Shown here piece by piece: positions 27,502-36,480 of a stretch of 64,000 nt of DNA. Below the pieces are notes generated by a model. The model saw only the letters and a list, made by a program, of their open reading frames with translations, ran no database searches and was not told where the DNA came from. This DNA comes from Gloeomargaritales cyanobacterium VI4D9 (GTDB lineage: Bacteria; Cyanobacteriota; Cyanobacteriia; Gloeomargaritales; Gloeomargaritaceae), in NCBI GenBank assembly GCA_927797885.1, contig OV696605.1, forward strand, positions 62,001 through 126,000, given 5' to 3'. The number at the start of each line of letters is the position of its first letter. Position 1 is the stretch's first letter. Position numbers and translations under genes: made by a program.

Positions 27502-27755
27502 TTCTATTCTCATTTAGGATTGCTATATTTTCATCGAAAACCACAACACTCATCTTTTGCCCTTCGTAAATAGTCCTCTCTATTTTTTTACATAAGATCA
27601 ACACAACCCAGTGCGGGGAGTGTCAACTCTTGTCGCCTTACCCTCATTTGCAGGGGCGATGGAGTGTGCAGGGGAAAATCACGACCTCCAAGAGTTTTGT
27701 AGTTCCCCCGCCAGGAATGGGGTATCATCAAAGGCGAAGCTTGTTGCATCATTAT

Positions 27756-28823
27756 ATGCGCCGTCGCCGTTATCTCTATCTCAGTGCCTTGGCCGGATTG
27801 GGTGCAGTAGCGTGCCAGTCCAAACCAGTTCCCCCGCCGGAAACCACACCCACACCAGGACAACCAGTATTTTTAAATGGGGCAGGAGCTACGTTTCCCT
27901 CATTTTTATACCTGAAATGGTTTGTTGAGTACCAGAAACTCTATCCCGAAGTCCAGATTTCCTATCAACCCATTGGCAGTGCCGCCGGGATTCAACAATT
28001 TCTTACCGGCACAGTGGATTTTGCGGGCAGTGATGTGGCGATGACCGATGAGGAAGCGGCTAAAGTCCAACGGGGTGCCCTGTTCGTCCCCATGACGGCG
28101 GGGAGTGTGGCGGTGGTCTACAACATTCCAGGGGTGCCTACGGGTTTGAAACTTTCCCGGCAAGTATTACCGGCCATTTTCCTAGGGCAAATCACCCGTT
28201 GGAATGACCCGGAACTAGCAGCCTTAAATCCCGAACTAACCCTACCCAATTTACCGATTACGGTGGTGCATCGGTCTGATGGTAGCGGCACTACAGCCAT
28301 TTTTACCAGTCATTTGAGTGCCATTGACCCCCTATGGAAAAATCAGGTGGGGAGTGGTTTAACTGTAAACTGGCCGGTGGGGACGGGCATCAAAGATAAT
28401 GCGGGAATCAGCGCCCAAATTCAGCAAGGGGAAGGGGTCATTGGCTATGTGGAAACGGCCTACGCTCAGCAGTTGAAGTTAACAACGGCGGCTCTGGAAA
28501 ATCAAAGTGGTAAGTTTCTCCTGCCCACAGAAAATTCAGTGGAAAAGGGCGTAGCCGATGTGAAATTAGATGCTCAATTACGAGGATTTGTTCCCGATCC
28601 AGCCAGCCCGGAAGCCTATCCAATTGTGAGTTATTCTTGGTTTTTGATTTACCAAAAATATGAGGACAAAAATAAGGGTGAAACCCTGAGAAAGTTCATC
28701 AAATGGGCTTTGGTCGAGGGGCAGAAATTTAGTTTAGGATTGGGCTATGTACCTCTGCCGGGGCCGGTGGTGGCGCAGGCGCAAAATCTGATGCAACAAC
28801 ATACCCTGGTGGCATCCCCTTGA
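27756..28823 (+). CDS. pstS: Phosphate ABC transporter substrate-binding lipoprotein PstS
   Basis: 355 residues from the ATG at 27756; the frame stays open upstream to 27630, but MRRRRYLYLSALAGLGAVAC gives a proper basic-hydrophobic-lipobox signal, with Cys20 as the lipid anchor. It binds inorganic phosphate in the periplasm for the PstCAB importer. Motifs: NGAGATFPSFLY (phosphate contact), GSAAGIQQF, VHRSDGSGTTAIF, and EGVIGYVE. No pstC, pstA or pstB follows, so it is a stand-alone paralogue. I found no convincing Pho box between the IS (end 27501) and the start. Confidence 0.93.
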   Translation: MRRRRYLYLSALAGLGAVACQSKPVPPPETTPTPGQPVFLNGAGATFPSFLYLKWFVEYQKLYPEVQISYQPIGSAAGIQQFLTGTVDFAGSDVAMTDEEAAKVQRGALFVPMTAGSVAVVYNIPGVPTGLKLSRQVLPAIFLGQITRWNDPELAALNPELTLPNLPITVVHRSDGSGTTAIFTSHLSAIDPLWKNQVGSGLTVNWPVGTGIKDNAGISAQIQQGEGVIGYVETAYAQQLKLTTAALENQSGKFLLPTENSVEKGVADVKLDAQLRGFVPDPASPEAYPIVSYSWFLIYQKYEDKNKGETLRKFIKWALVEGQKFSLGLGYVPLPGPVVAQAQNLMQQHTLVASP

Positions 28824-28847
28824 GGTTGGAGACGAAAAGGTAAAGCG

Positions 28848-29372
28848 ATGGTACTACGGCTCCATATTGGTGGCACCTGCCCCCACCCGGATTGGAAGAT
28901 TCTGGACGTGGAACCCCGGCCAGAGGTGGATTATGTAATGAATGCCGCTGATCTGAGTGCTTTTGCGGATGAATCGGTGGATGTGATTTACGCCAGCCAT
29001 GTTTTGGAACATTTTCATCACAGCTTAAATGATGAATTACTTCAGGTGTTGGTCGAGTGGCGACGGGTGCTGAAACCCGGGGGAAGGTTGTTAATTAGCG
29101 TGCCGGATTTGCGTATTCTTTGTTGGCTGTATGGGAATCCCAATTTACTCCCGGAAGAACGGATGCATTTGATGCGAATTATGTTTGGTGGACAAACGGA
29201 TGAATATGATGTACATAAGGCAGGTTTAGATTTTGAAATTCTGGGGATGTATGTGGAACAGGCGGGGTTTAGTGACTATGAGCAGGTGAGTGAATTTAAT
29301 TTATTTCCCGACTGTAGCCGAATTAGAATTCTGGACACTTTGATTAGTTTGAATGTAATCGCCACCCGCTAA
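28848..29372 (+). CDS. Class I SAM-dependent methyltransferase (small, type 11)
   Basis: 174 residues. Motif I is reduced to LHIGGTCPHPDWKILDVEP, followed by the acidic motif II region; SVDVIYASHVLEHF and EWRRVLKPGGRLLISVPDL are motifs III-V of class I methyltransferases. The short N-terminus and HWKxLD-like opening are typical of methyltransferases found in glycan or surface-polymer gene sets, but nothing nearby proves that role. It follows pstS by 24 bp and may be on the same transcript. Substrate unknown. Confidence 0.8.
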   Translation: MVLRLHIGGTCPHPDWKILDVEPRPEVDYVMNAADLSAFADESVDVIYASHVLEHFHHSLNDELLQVLVEWRRVLKPGGRLLISVPDLRILCWLYGNPNLLPEERMHLMRIMFGGQTDEYDVHKAGLDFEILGMYVEQAGFSDYEQVSEFNLFPDCSRIRILDTLISLNVIATR

Positions 29373-29479
29373 GGCCAAAAACAGATTCATTTAGGGCAAA
29401 ACTAATAGTTCTTGGGCATGAACAACTTGGTCTTAGAGACGGTTTAAGAACAAATATCGAGCGTCTCAAGTAGATCCTG

Positions 29480-29603
29480 ATGGGCACCTCTGGTAATTCA
29501 TGGCTATTGAGAATGACCCCTGCGTTATTGATAATTGTGATGATTACCAAGGAGAGGACGGGGCTTGTGGGTCTGCCGTGTAAGTACAAAAATCAATAAA
29601 TAT
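29480..29603. repeat. Repeat B copy 2
   Basis: Begins TGGGCACCTCTGGTAATTCA, contains ATTGAGAATGACCCCTGCG, TTATTGATAATTGTGATG and GGACGGGGCTT, and ends TAAGTACAAAAATCAATAAA. Best match is the copy at 49796-49919. It runs directly into repeat A. The remainder of 29373-29856 is repeat sequence only. Confidence 0.75.
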
Positions 29604-29701
29604 AGCAATCCTAAATAAGAATGGAACAGGGGTCGCAGGGGCACCGCCCCCGTCCCTGGTTCTGGGAAATTTGTGTTCGTTAATCAAATAGGATTGCTAT
29701 A
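29601..29701. repeat. Repeat A copy, short variant
   Basis: TATAGCAATCCTAAATAAGA to AATAGGATTGCTATA with the intact core GGGGTCGCAGGGGCACCGCC. Confidence 0.9.
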
Positions 29702-29817
29702 GAGCCATCCTGAATGAGTAGGGTTACGCCACGCTATCCCTGTGCAAGGGGGCAGGGGCAATGCCCTCGTAATGCCTACGGCACGTAGGCTGACGTTAAT
29801 CAAGTAGGATTGCTATA
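29698..29817. repeat. Repeat A copy, long variant, tandem with the previous copy
   Basis: Shares the TATA with the preceding copy, starts TATAGAGCCATCCTGAATGA, has a worn core, the long-variant segment AATGCCTACGGCACGTAGGC and the end AGTAGGATTGCTATA. Confidence 0.75.
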
Positions 29818-29856
29818 GGTATTCGCTAATTTATTCTATTACGATTTCCTGGTCAA

Positions 29857-30291
29857 TCAGCGGGTTAAATACTGGCTAAACCCCTTTGGATAAAGGGTCA
29901 ACTCCCCGTTTAATAGAGGTTCTATAGCCACCCAGCGGGCGATTTTAGTCCGTTGACCCTCCTGGAATTGTAGGGATTCACATTCATAAAATTTGGGGTC
30001 AACAAAACCACAGCGATAAAGCTGGATAATTTCATGTCCCGGCTTGCCATTGTAGGTAAAAATATTCTCCAAACAGCCCAGATATTCAATATCCCGCAGT
30101 TCCGCCTGCAATTCCTCCCGAAATTCCCGCTCTAGGGCAAGGGCACTGGGTTCCCCAAACTCCACCCCGCCCCCCAACGCTCGGTAAAAAGTAAGTTGGC
30201 GAGCCGGGTCATAGCCTTGGGACAAAAACACCCGGTTATCCCGTTGGATTAACCCCAAGGCCAGCACCCGAATCCGCTCGCTCCAGCCCAT
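29857..30291 (-). CDS. Nudix hydrolase
   Basis: 144 residues. Hydrolyses a nucleoside diphosphate linked to some other moiety. The Nudix box is GGGVEFGEPSALALEREF followed by REELQAEL; the metal-binding REFREE core is intact, while the usual Gly after it is Ala. It is the last gene of a tight minus-strand cluster lipB-acpP-fabF-nudix, one base after fabF, so probably co-transcribed. Substrate unknown; CoA or acyl-CoA type substrates would suit the neighbourhood but that is speculation. Confidence 0.88.
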   Translation of the reverse strand: MGWSERIRVLALGLIQRDNRVFLSQGYDPARQLTFYRALGGGVEFGEPSALALEREFREELQAELRDIEYLGCLENIFTYNGKPGHEIIQLYRCGFVDPKFYECESLQFQEGQRTKIARWVAIEPLLNGELTLYPKGFSQYLTR

Positions 30292-30292
30292 A

Positions 30293-31540
30293 CTAGGTAC
30301 GAAATTTGCGAAACGCTAGGGTGACATTGTGCCCCCCAAAACCAAAGGAATTGGACAAGGCCACCTCGATAGGTAGGTGACGGGCGTGGTGGGGCACATA
30401 ATCCAGGTCGCATTCCGGGTCGGGATGGTCAAGGTTGATCGTCGGCGGCACCTGGTCATGATAGACGGCCAACACCGTCGCCACCGCTTCAATCCCCCCG
30501 GAACCCCCCAATAAATGACCGGTCATGGATTTCGTGGAACTTACGGCAACCCGGTAGGCGTAATCCCCCAGGGCTTTTTTGATCGCTTTGGTTTCCGTCA
30601 CATCGTTGGCGGGGGTGCTGGTGCCGTGGGCATTGATGTAACTCACCTGGTCGGGGCGGAGATGCCCATCCTTGAGGGCGAGTTCGATGGCACGGATGGC
30701 TCCCTCCCCCTCCGGCGCTGGTGCCGTAATGTGGTACGCATCGCAGGTGGAACCATACCCCACCAATTCCGCATAAATCCGGGCCCCCCGCCGCTGGGCA
30801 TGGCTGAGGGTTTCCAAAACCAACACCCCTGCCCCTTCCCCCAGCACAAACCCATCCCGGTCACGGTCAAAGGGACGGGAAGCCCGGGTCGGTTCCTCAT
30901 TCCGCAGGGAAATCGCCTTACACGCCGCAAAAGCCGCCACCCCCAACGGCGTAATCGCCCCCTCCGTGCCCCCACAAATCATGGCCTGCACATACCCCTG
31001 TTGCAACAGACGCAGGGCATCCCCGATGGCGTTGGCACCGGCGGCACAGGCGGTCACGGGACAGGAATTGGGGCCTTTAGCCCCCGTGTGAATCGCAGTC
31101 AACCCGGCGGCCATATTGCAAATCATCATCGGCACCGTAAACGGACTGCAACGGCCAGGGCCTTTGGTCAGCAACACCTGTTCCTGCTCCTCCATCATCT
31201 TCAAGCCCCCCGTGCCCGTCCCCAGCATCACCCCCACTTGGGAGGCATTTGCCGCCGTAATCTGGAGTCCCGCATCCGCCACCGCCTGCAAACTGGCACA
31301 CACCCCAAACTGGGCAAAGCGATCCATCCGTTTGGCATCCCGCCGCTCCAGGTAGGCACAGGGGTCAAAATCTTTCACCTCCCCGGCAATCCGGCAGTCG
31401 TGTTGGGACGCATCAAACAACGTCACCGGGCCAATGCCACTGCGACCCGCCACCAGCCCCGCCCAATAGTCCGCCACCGTATTCCCCAGGGGCGTAATCG
31501 CCCCCAGCCCCGTGACGACCACCCGCTCCCGACTTGTCAT
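30293..31540 (-). CDS. fabF: 3-oxoacyl-ACP synthase II FabF
   Basis: 415 residues; elongating condensing enzyme of type II fatty acid synthesis, joining malonyl-ACP to acyl-ACP. The catalytic Cys is in PVTACAAGANAIGDALR, the two His in NAHGTSTPANDVTE and TGHLLGGSGGIE, and a conserved Lys in SSTKSMTGH. The N-terminus VVVTGLGAITPLGNTV is canonical. It starts 4 bp after acpP, the conserved acpP-fabF arrangement. Length is normal. Confidence 0.97.
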   Translation of the reverse strand: MTSRERVVVTGLGAITPLGNTVADYWAGLVAGRSGIGPVTLFDASQHDCRIAGEVKDFDPCAYLERRDAKRMDRFAQFGVCASLQAVADAGLQITAANASQVGVMLGTGTGGLKMMEEQEQVLLTKGPGRCSPFTVPMMICNMAAGLTAIHTGAKGPNSCPVTACAAGANAIGDALRLLQQGYVQAMICGGTEGAITPLGVAAFAACKAISLRNEEPTRASRPFDRDRDGFVLGEGAGVLVLETLSHAQRRGARIYAELVGYGSTCDAYHITAPAPEGEGAIRAIELALKDGHLRPDQVSYINAHGTSTPANDVTETKAIKKALGDYAYRVAVSSTKSMTGHLLGGSGGIEAVATVLAVYHDQVPPTINLDHPDPECDLDYVPHHARHLPIEVALSNSFGFGGHNVTLAFRKFRT

Positions 31541-31544
31541 GAAC

Positions 31545-31793
31545 CTACGCCGCTACCTTTTGTTGGGCAATATAGTCCACCGCCTGTTGCACCGTCGTAA
31601 TCTGCTCAGCGGCACTGTCGGGAATTTCAATATCAAAGGATTCTTCCAACTTCATCACCAAGTCCACCGTCGCCAGGGAATCTGCCCCCAAATCATTGGC
31701 AAAACTGGCCTCTGGAGTCACTTTTTCTAATTCCACATCCAGGGTGTCCGCCACAATTTTTTGGACTTCAGTGAGAATTTCCTGCTTATCCAT
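31545..31793 (-). CDS. acpP: Acyl carrier protein AcpP
   Basis: 82 residues, acidic, four-helix carrier of fatty acyl chains. The 4'-phosphopantetheine Ser is residue 39 in the [18 protein letters not shown] motif. It lies between lipB (22 bp upstream) and fabF (4 bp downstream) on the minus strand. Octanoyl-ACP made by this system is the substrate of LipB encoded just before it. Confidence 0.97.
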   Translation of the reverse strand: MDKQEILTEVQKIVADTLDVELEKVTPEASFANDLGADSLATVDLVMKLEESFDIEIPDSAAEQITTVQQAVDYIAQQKVAA

Positions 31794-31815
31794 GCCAAAA
31801 CTCCATTGGGTATCT

Positions 31816-32478
31816 TTAGCATCTTATCGAAATTGGGCCCCCCTGCTCCATGTCTGCTCCCAAAACTGCCCCAAAAGTCTCAATCAACCCCTGCCGCACC
31901 CCTTCCAGGTCAATATCGGGGCAAAATTGCGCCACATTCCCCACCCCATACCCCCGAATCCCACAGGGCACAATCCGCTCAAAGGCGGTTAAATCCGTAC
32001 ACACATTCAGGGCAAACCCGTGCATCGTCACCCCCCGCCGCACCTTAATGCCAATCGCCGCCACCTTGCTGTCCCCCACCCACACCCCGGTGTAGCCAGG
32101 TTTCCGTTCCCCAGAAATATGATATTTTTTCAGTACATTAATAATAATTTGCTCCAGACAACGTAAATACTGATGCACATCCAACCCATAATTTCTCAAG
32201 CGCAAAATCGGGTACCCCACCACCTGCCCCGGCCCATGATAGGTCACTTCGCCGCCCCGTTCCGTGCGATAGACGGGAATGCCGATCCTGCCGATGGGAA
32301 AACGTAGAAAATCCAAAGATGCCCCCTGCCCGAGGGTATAAACCGGCTCATGTTCCAGCAGAGCCAGCACATCTGGGAGTTCCGGGTGATCCAGCCGTTG
32401 TTGCACCTGTTCCTTCTGCCATGCCCACGCCTGTAGGTAGGGCACCTGTCCAGCCTGAATCACCTGAATTTTTCCCAT
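31816..32478 (-). CDS. lipB: Lipoyl(octanoyl) transferase LipB
   Basis: 220 residues from the ATG at 32478 ([18 protein letters not shown]); an upstream in-frame ATG at 32523 is less family-like. It transfers octanoyl from octanoyl-ACP to lipoyl domains, the first step of protein lipoylation. Motifs: [17 protein letters not shown], the Lys in [21 protein letters not shown], and the catalytic Cys in IVPCGI. It is the first gene of the lipB-acpP-fabF-nudix cluster. The divergent 2Fe-2S protein gene starts about 120 bp away. Confidence 0.95.
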   Translation of the reverse strand: MGKIQVIQAGQVPYLQAWAWQKEQVQQRLDHPELPDVLALLEHEPVYTLGQGASLDFLRFPIGRIGIPVYRTERGGEVTYHGPGQVVGYPILRLRNYGLDVHQYLRCLEQIIINVLKKYHISGERKPGYTGVWVGDSKVAAIGIKVRRGVTMHGFALNVCTDLTAFERIVPCGIRGYGVGNVAQFCPDIDLEGVRQGLIETFGAVLGADMEQGGPISIRC

Positions 32479-32597
32479 ACCAGCGGCGGAGCGCATCCAT
32501 GCTTTTTTCAGGGTAAGATACAATTGGGAGAAAGGTTTTGCTCCCCCTGCGACCTGAGCCTATACTAGAGACAAAGTTATTGCACATAAATATCATT

Positions 32598-33155
32598 ATG
32601 CAAATTTTGACCGGAGTGTTTGTGGGGTTTTGGCCTTCGGGTAAGGGTAAGCTAAAGTTTATCCGCATTCAGGATGGTCAGCAGGAGTATCAGGTAAAAC
32701 TGCCTAAATATATGCGGGCGGGGCTAATGCGGGAATTGGTGGTGGGGATGGGGGTAAAAGTGGCGGTACGCTGGCATGACCACGCTTGGCAAGCCACCGA
32801 TATTGTTTTATTTTCTGGTGCGGAGTCCCTGGTTTCCCCACCCACCCTCGCCCAAAGTATGGCCGCCACCCATCCCCCTTGTCGGGTGGAAATCTGTCAA
32901 AAGGGCAACTGTCGCAAGCAGGGGGGAGTACAGTTATTGCAAGAACTTGGCGACATCGTGCGGGCACAGGGTTGGGAAGAATGGGTTTTCGTGGAAGGGA
33001 GTGGTTGCCAGAAAGCCTGCAAATCCGCCCCCAATGTGCGAATCAATGGCCAACCTTACCACCGGGCGCAGGTTCATACCCTGATCCCTGAGTTGAGGGT
33101 ACAGGTACAGCAAACGACCAACCATCGCCTGGGTTGTGGGGATAATTCAACATAG
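32598..33155 (+). CDS. Thioredoxin-like 2Fe-2S protein with an N-terminal beta-rich domain
   Basis: 185 residues from the ATG at 32598. The C-terminal half is a thioredoxin-like 2Fe-2S ferredoxin: CQKGNC gives C-x4-C and GSGCQKACKSAP gives C-x3-C, the spacing of NuoE/HoxE-like and clostridial-type 2Fe-2S folds. The N-terminal 75 residues (GVFVGFWPSGKGKLKFIRIQ) look like a small beta barrel, possibly OB-like, of unknown role. No hydrogenase or diaphorase genes are nearby. It probably acts as a single-electron carrier; the partner is unknown. Confidence 0.8.
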   Translation: MQILTGVFVGFWPSGKGKLKFIRIQDGQQEYQVKLPKYMRAGLMRELVVGMGVKVAVRWHDHAWQATDIVLFSGAESLVSPPTLAQSMAATHPPCRVEICQKGNCRKQGGVQLLQELGDIVRAQGWEEWVFVEGSGCQKACKSAPNVRINGQPYHRAQVHTLIPELRVQVQQTTNHRLGCGDNST

Positions 33156-33307
33156 CCATCTCACCTACAATCGTGAAGAGAAGTTGGCGTCGCTGAATCA
33201 GTGTATGGTCGCTAAAAAGCTTGTATTCATTGCAAATAAGTTTGAGACATTTGGGGGGAGGAGGATTAAGAATGCCCAAAAAGTGTCTCACTTTTTTGTG
33301 AAATGAC

Positions 33308-33409
33308 TATAGCAATCCTAAATAAGAATGGAACAGGGAGTCGCAGGGGCACCGCCCCCGTCCTTGGTTCTGGGAAATTCTTGTTTGTAAATCGAGTAGG
33401 ATTGCTATA
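33308..33409. repeat. Repeat A copy, short variant
   Basis: TATAGCAATCCTAAATAAGA to AGTAGGATTGCTATA with the canonical core. It sits between the stop of the 2Fe-2S protein and the convergent nuclease-like gene, ending 8 bp from the latter's stop. Confidence 0.9.
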
Positions 33410-33416
33410 GTAGTTT

Positions 33417-34145
33417 TCACACTAATTTATGAAACAGGTTACCATCACTCAAGTCAAAAACGTATGACCCAGACGAGTGACCTTTGGGGTAGCGAATGTC
33501 GTTGTGCAAAATATATCCATTGGACGTTATATTCCTTGCTTGATTTGTGCCTACTTTCAGCCGTTCATCAAATTCTACAAGTTCCCTAGCCCATTCATCC
33601 TGGGCGTATGATCTTGGCTGTCTAAATTTTTCTTTGTACCAATGGATAGGGGGAGGTAATCTCAATTCCCATTTGCGCAACTTGGAGAAATCAACGACCC
33701 AAACACCTTCCATCGGTTCGACGGAATAAACAGACCCGTTCCATTCCATCTTATGAGCTTCCCACTTCACCCATAAGAATACCTTGATGTCAACCCTTCT
33801 TGCCAGCCAACGACAATAATTAAATGAATCCTTCAGATCCATGGTCAATGCATATTGTGGATTCACGCCATAACGTCTGGCCATAAAGAGCGGGGAGTTC
33901 TTGATCTTTACCTCCCCGATATGGTTATTGTTGACCAACAAATCTGGATGATAGGGATTACTTCGTTTTTCGGGATGAATTTGGATGGAATACCCTGGTA
34001 AAGTTTTCTCTCTCACAAAAGCCACAAAAGCCTCTTCTTTCTTATTACCTAGATTGCACCAGAAGGCCTTATTATCTAAGTCATCAAAAGATGTCTCGAC
34101 ATACTTACTACCTTCAAGACGAAAAAGCTTATAGGTCATCTCCAA
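33417..34145 (-). CDS. Unknown protein with a PD-(D/E)xK nuclease-like motif
   Basis: 242 residues, AT-rich compared with neighbouring host genes. I do not recognise the family. A likely nuclease core is visible: a Glu-containing helix (NKKEEAFVAFVREK), then HPDLLVNNNHIGEVKIKNSP, which matches P-D-x(n)-E-x-K of restriction-like endonucleases (Asp about residue 69, E-V-K about 78-80). Aromatic-rich later segments (VKWEAHKMEWNG, RLPPPIHWYKEKF) are unclassified. No methyltransferase or other defence gene is adjacent. It could be an orphan restriction-type or repair nuclease, or a PD-(D/E)xK domain of other use. The gene is flanked by repeat A elements, consistent with acquired DNA. Confidence 0.6.
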   Translation of the reverse strand: MEMTYKLFRLEGSKYVETSFDDLDNKAFWCNLGNKKEEAFVAFVREKTLPGYSIQIHPEKRSNPYHPDLLVNNNHIGEVKIKNSPLFMARRYGVNPQYALTMDLKDSFNYCRWLARRVDIKVFLWVKWEAHKMEWNGSVYSVEPMEGVWVVDFSKLRKWELRLPPPIHWYKEKFRQPRSYAQDEWARELVEFDERLKVGTNQARNITSNGYILHNDIRYPKGHSSGSYVFDLSDGNLFHKLV

Positions 34146-34197
34146 CCTTTTTAATCTAAATTAATCTGAAATACGAATCATTCTAAATTAGCACATC

Positions 34198-34265
34198 TAT
34201 AGCAATCCTAACTGAATTCAGAACATGGGCCGTAGGGCAATGCCCCATCTTTACAGCTAGGGGTT
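34198..34265. repeat. Partial repeat A copy
   Basis: TATAGCAATCCTAACTGAAT followed by a shortened core (GGGCCGTAGGGCAATGCCCC); the right end is not recognisable. 34266-34447 shows no further feature. Confidence 0.5.
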
Positions 34266-34447
34266 ACGGGATACGGTTGTCAACCCACTTGCTCTAAACT
34301 TCGTTAAGGCTCAGCTTTGGAAACACGATTGTTTGTATCCTTTAATCTGTGAACAGGCTGTAGTTCTAAGTAATCTTTGTGATTCATAAAAATCCTCTGA
34401 AATTGCCATGAAGTTGCCCTTATGCGTAAATTACTCCCGCAAACAAC

Positions 34448-35527
34448 CTACCCAGGAAACAATTCCTGTAGCACCGCCGGAATCAGTCGTCCCCCCTGGG
34501 TATTCACCCCCCGTCCCAAAGGGGTGTTGGGTTGCAGGGCGGCTCGCCCCCGTTCCGCTAAGTCCAACAGGTACGGCCAGATACTCTGGTTCAACGCTTG
34601 CGTCGCCGTCCAGGGCACTGCCCCCGGCATATTCGGGACACCGTAATGTAATATACCATATTTTGTATAAACTGGTTCCGTGTGGCTCGTTGGTCGCAAA
34701 GTTTCTACGCATCCCCCCTGATCCACCGCCACATCAATAATCACGCTTCCGGGGGTCATGGATTTCACCAGGGATTCTGGGACGAGGATTGGGGTGCGCC
34801 GTCCGGGTAGGAGTACCGCCCCGATGAGTAAATCCGCCTGGGGTACCATTTCGGCAATGTGGGAGCTATTGCTGTGGAGTAACTGCACCCGGAAGCCAAA
34901 CAAATCCCCCAAGGCGTGCAACCGATCCAGGTTGAGTTCAATAATCGTCACCTGCGCCCCCAAGCCCACCGCCATCCGTGCCGCTTCCGTGCCTACGACC
35001 CCGCCCCCCAAAATGACCACCTGCGCCGGTTTCACCCCTGGGACACCCCCCAGTAAGACGCCCCTGCCGCCGGACTGCCGTTGCAAAAAATGACTGCCAA
35101 ACTGCACCGCCAATCGCCCCGCAATCACGCTCATGGGATGCAACAGCGGCAAACGCCCGTCGTTCAATTCCACCATTTCGTAGGCAATCGCAGTCGTTCC
35201 CGCATTCAGGAGGGCTTTGACCAAATCCGGTTGCGCCGCCAGATGCAGATAGGTAAAGAGCAGTAAATCTTCCCGCAAAAACCCATATTCCTGGGGTAAG
35301 GGTTCCTTCACCTTAACGACCAAATCCTGCGCCCAAGCGGTCGCCGCCTCCGCCACAATGGTTGCCCCCGCCTGTTCATAGAGTTCATCGCCGAACCCCG
35401 CCCCTGCCCCCGCCTGAGTTTCCACCACTACCGGATGCCCCTGAGCCACCAACGCCGCCACACTGGCCGGACTCAACCCCACCCGAAATTCCTGGTCTTT
35501 AATTTCCTTCGGTACCCCGATCCGCAT
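34448..35527 (-). CDS. ald: Alanine dehydrogenase
   Basis: 359 residues from the ATG at 35527 ([20 protein letters not shown]), an N-terminus diagnostic of the Ald/transhydrogenase family; the ORF opens four codons earlier. NAD-dependent interconversion of L-alanine and pyruvate. Active-site Lys and His lie in [12 protein letters not shown] and [15 protein letters not shown]. The Rossmann motif is [20 protein letters not shown]. The C-terminus (VLQELFPG) is normal length. Monocistronic; cysW upstream on the same strand ends 38 bp before the start. Confidence 0.95.
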   Translation of the reverse strand: MRIGVPKEIKDQEFRVGLSPASVAALVAQGHPVVVETQAGAGAGFGDELYEQAGATIVAEAATAWAQDLVVKVKEPLPQEYGFLREDLLLFTYLHLAAQPDLVKALLNAGTTAIAYEMVELNDGRLPLLHPMSVIAGRLAVQFGSHFLQRQSGGRGVLLGGVPGVKPAQVVILGGGVVGTEAARMAVGLGAQVTIIELNLDRLHALGDLFGFRVQLLHSNSSHIAEMVPQADLLIGAVLLPGRRTPILVPESLVKSMTPGSVIIDVAVDQGGCVETLRPTSHTEPVYTKYGILHYGVPNMPGAVPWTATQALNQSIWPYLLDLAERGRAALQPNTPLGRGVNTQGGRLIPAVLQELFPG

Positions 35528-35565
35528 CCTGGCTCCCATCCCATGGTTGGGATTTAGGATTTAGT

Positions 35566-36399
35566 TTATCCCTTTTGTCCCTGCTCTGACTGCCCCAGGA
35601 GGGCTTGTCCCGCCACCGTGCCCAGGGCAATTAGGGTCAGTAGGGAAGCCCCGGCAAACGCCGCTACGGTTTGATATTCCATATAGACCCGTTCGATGTG
35701 CAGGGTGAGGGTATTGGTCTGGCCAATCACTTTGCCGGAGACCACCGCCACCGCCCCAAATTCCCCCAACCCCCGAGCCGTCGTCAAAATCACCCCGTAC
35801 AACAACGCCCAACGAATCTGGGGCAAGGTCACCCGCCAGAAAATCTGCCACCCCTGCGCCCCCAACGTACACGCCGCTTCCTCCTCCTCCCGCCCGGTGC
35901 TTGCCAAAACCGGCAGTACCTCCCGCACCACAAACGGCAGGGTAATGAACAAAGTCGTCAGGATAATTCCCGGCGGCGCAAAAATAATTTTCAGCCCCAG
36001 CCACGTCACCCATTCCCGAAACATCCCCACCGTCGTGCTGTAGAGCAGGATAAACATCAGCCCCACAATCACCGGCGAAATCGCCAAAGGCGCATCAATC
36101 AAGGCCAAAATTAAGCCTTTACCAGGAAGCGGATAACGGGCCAACACCCAAGCCGTCACCAGCCCCAAGGCCGTATTCACCGGCACCGCCACCCCCACCA
36201 CCAACAGGGTGAGGCCAATGGCATGGCGAGCCTCCGGTGTGGTCAACCCCTCCACATACGCCCCCCAACCCGACCGGAACGCCTGGTAAAACACATTTCC
36301 CAAGGGCAAAGCCACCATCAGGAGCAGGTACATCGCCCCCACCCCAATCAGTAACCAAGCCACCCACCCCTGGGGTACTGCCAGACGGGTCACCGCCAT
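35566..36399 (-). CDS. cysW: Sulfate ABC transporter permease CysW
   Basis: 277 residues, six hydrophobic segments, inner-membrane permease of the sulfate/thiosulfate importer. The EAA loop that docks the ATPase is EEEEAACTLGAQGWQIFWRV. TARGLGEFGAVAVVSGKVIG is characteristic of CysW/CysT proteins, and the HIERVYMEY segment favours CysW. The usual partners sbpA, cysT and cysA are not in the window, which is unusual because they normally form one operon. It is divergent from arsA, with 81 bp between the starts. Confidence 0.9.
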   Translation of the reverse strand: MAVTRLAVPQGWVAWLLIGVGAMYLLLMVALPLGNVFYQAFRSGWGAYVEGLTTPEARHAIGLTLLVVGVAVPVNTALGLVTAWVLARYPLPGKGLILALIDAPLAISPVIVGLMFILLYSTTVGMFREWVTWLGLKIIFAPPGIILTTLFITLPFVVREVLPVLASTGREEEEAACTLGAQGWQIFWRVTLPQIRWALLYGVILTTARGLGEFGAVAVVSGKVIGQTNTLTLHIERVYMEYQTVAAFAGASLLTLIALGTVAGQALLGQSEQGQKG

Positions 36400-36480
36400 T
36401 GCCCTTCCCTTTTGGTGAAAACGTTATCTTAAAGTTAATAAAATCATAAAATTGCGCCCAGTAGGGGCTAAGGTGAACCC

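Larger units (their letters stand above)
26311..27527. repeat. Repeat A copy, split by IS4 copy 2
   Basis: The left part (26311-26393) runs from TATAGCAATCCTACTTGATT through the core to CCTATTCTATTCT; the right part (27502-27527) is TTCTATTCTCATTTAGGATT and GCTATA. Removing the IS and one target copy restores a normal repeat A. Confidence 0.9.
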
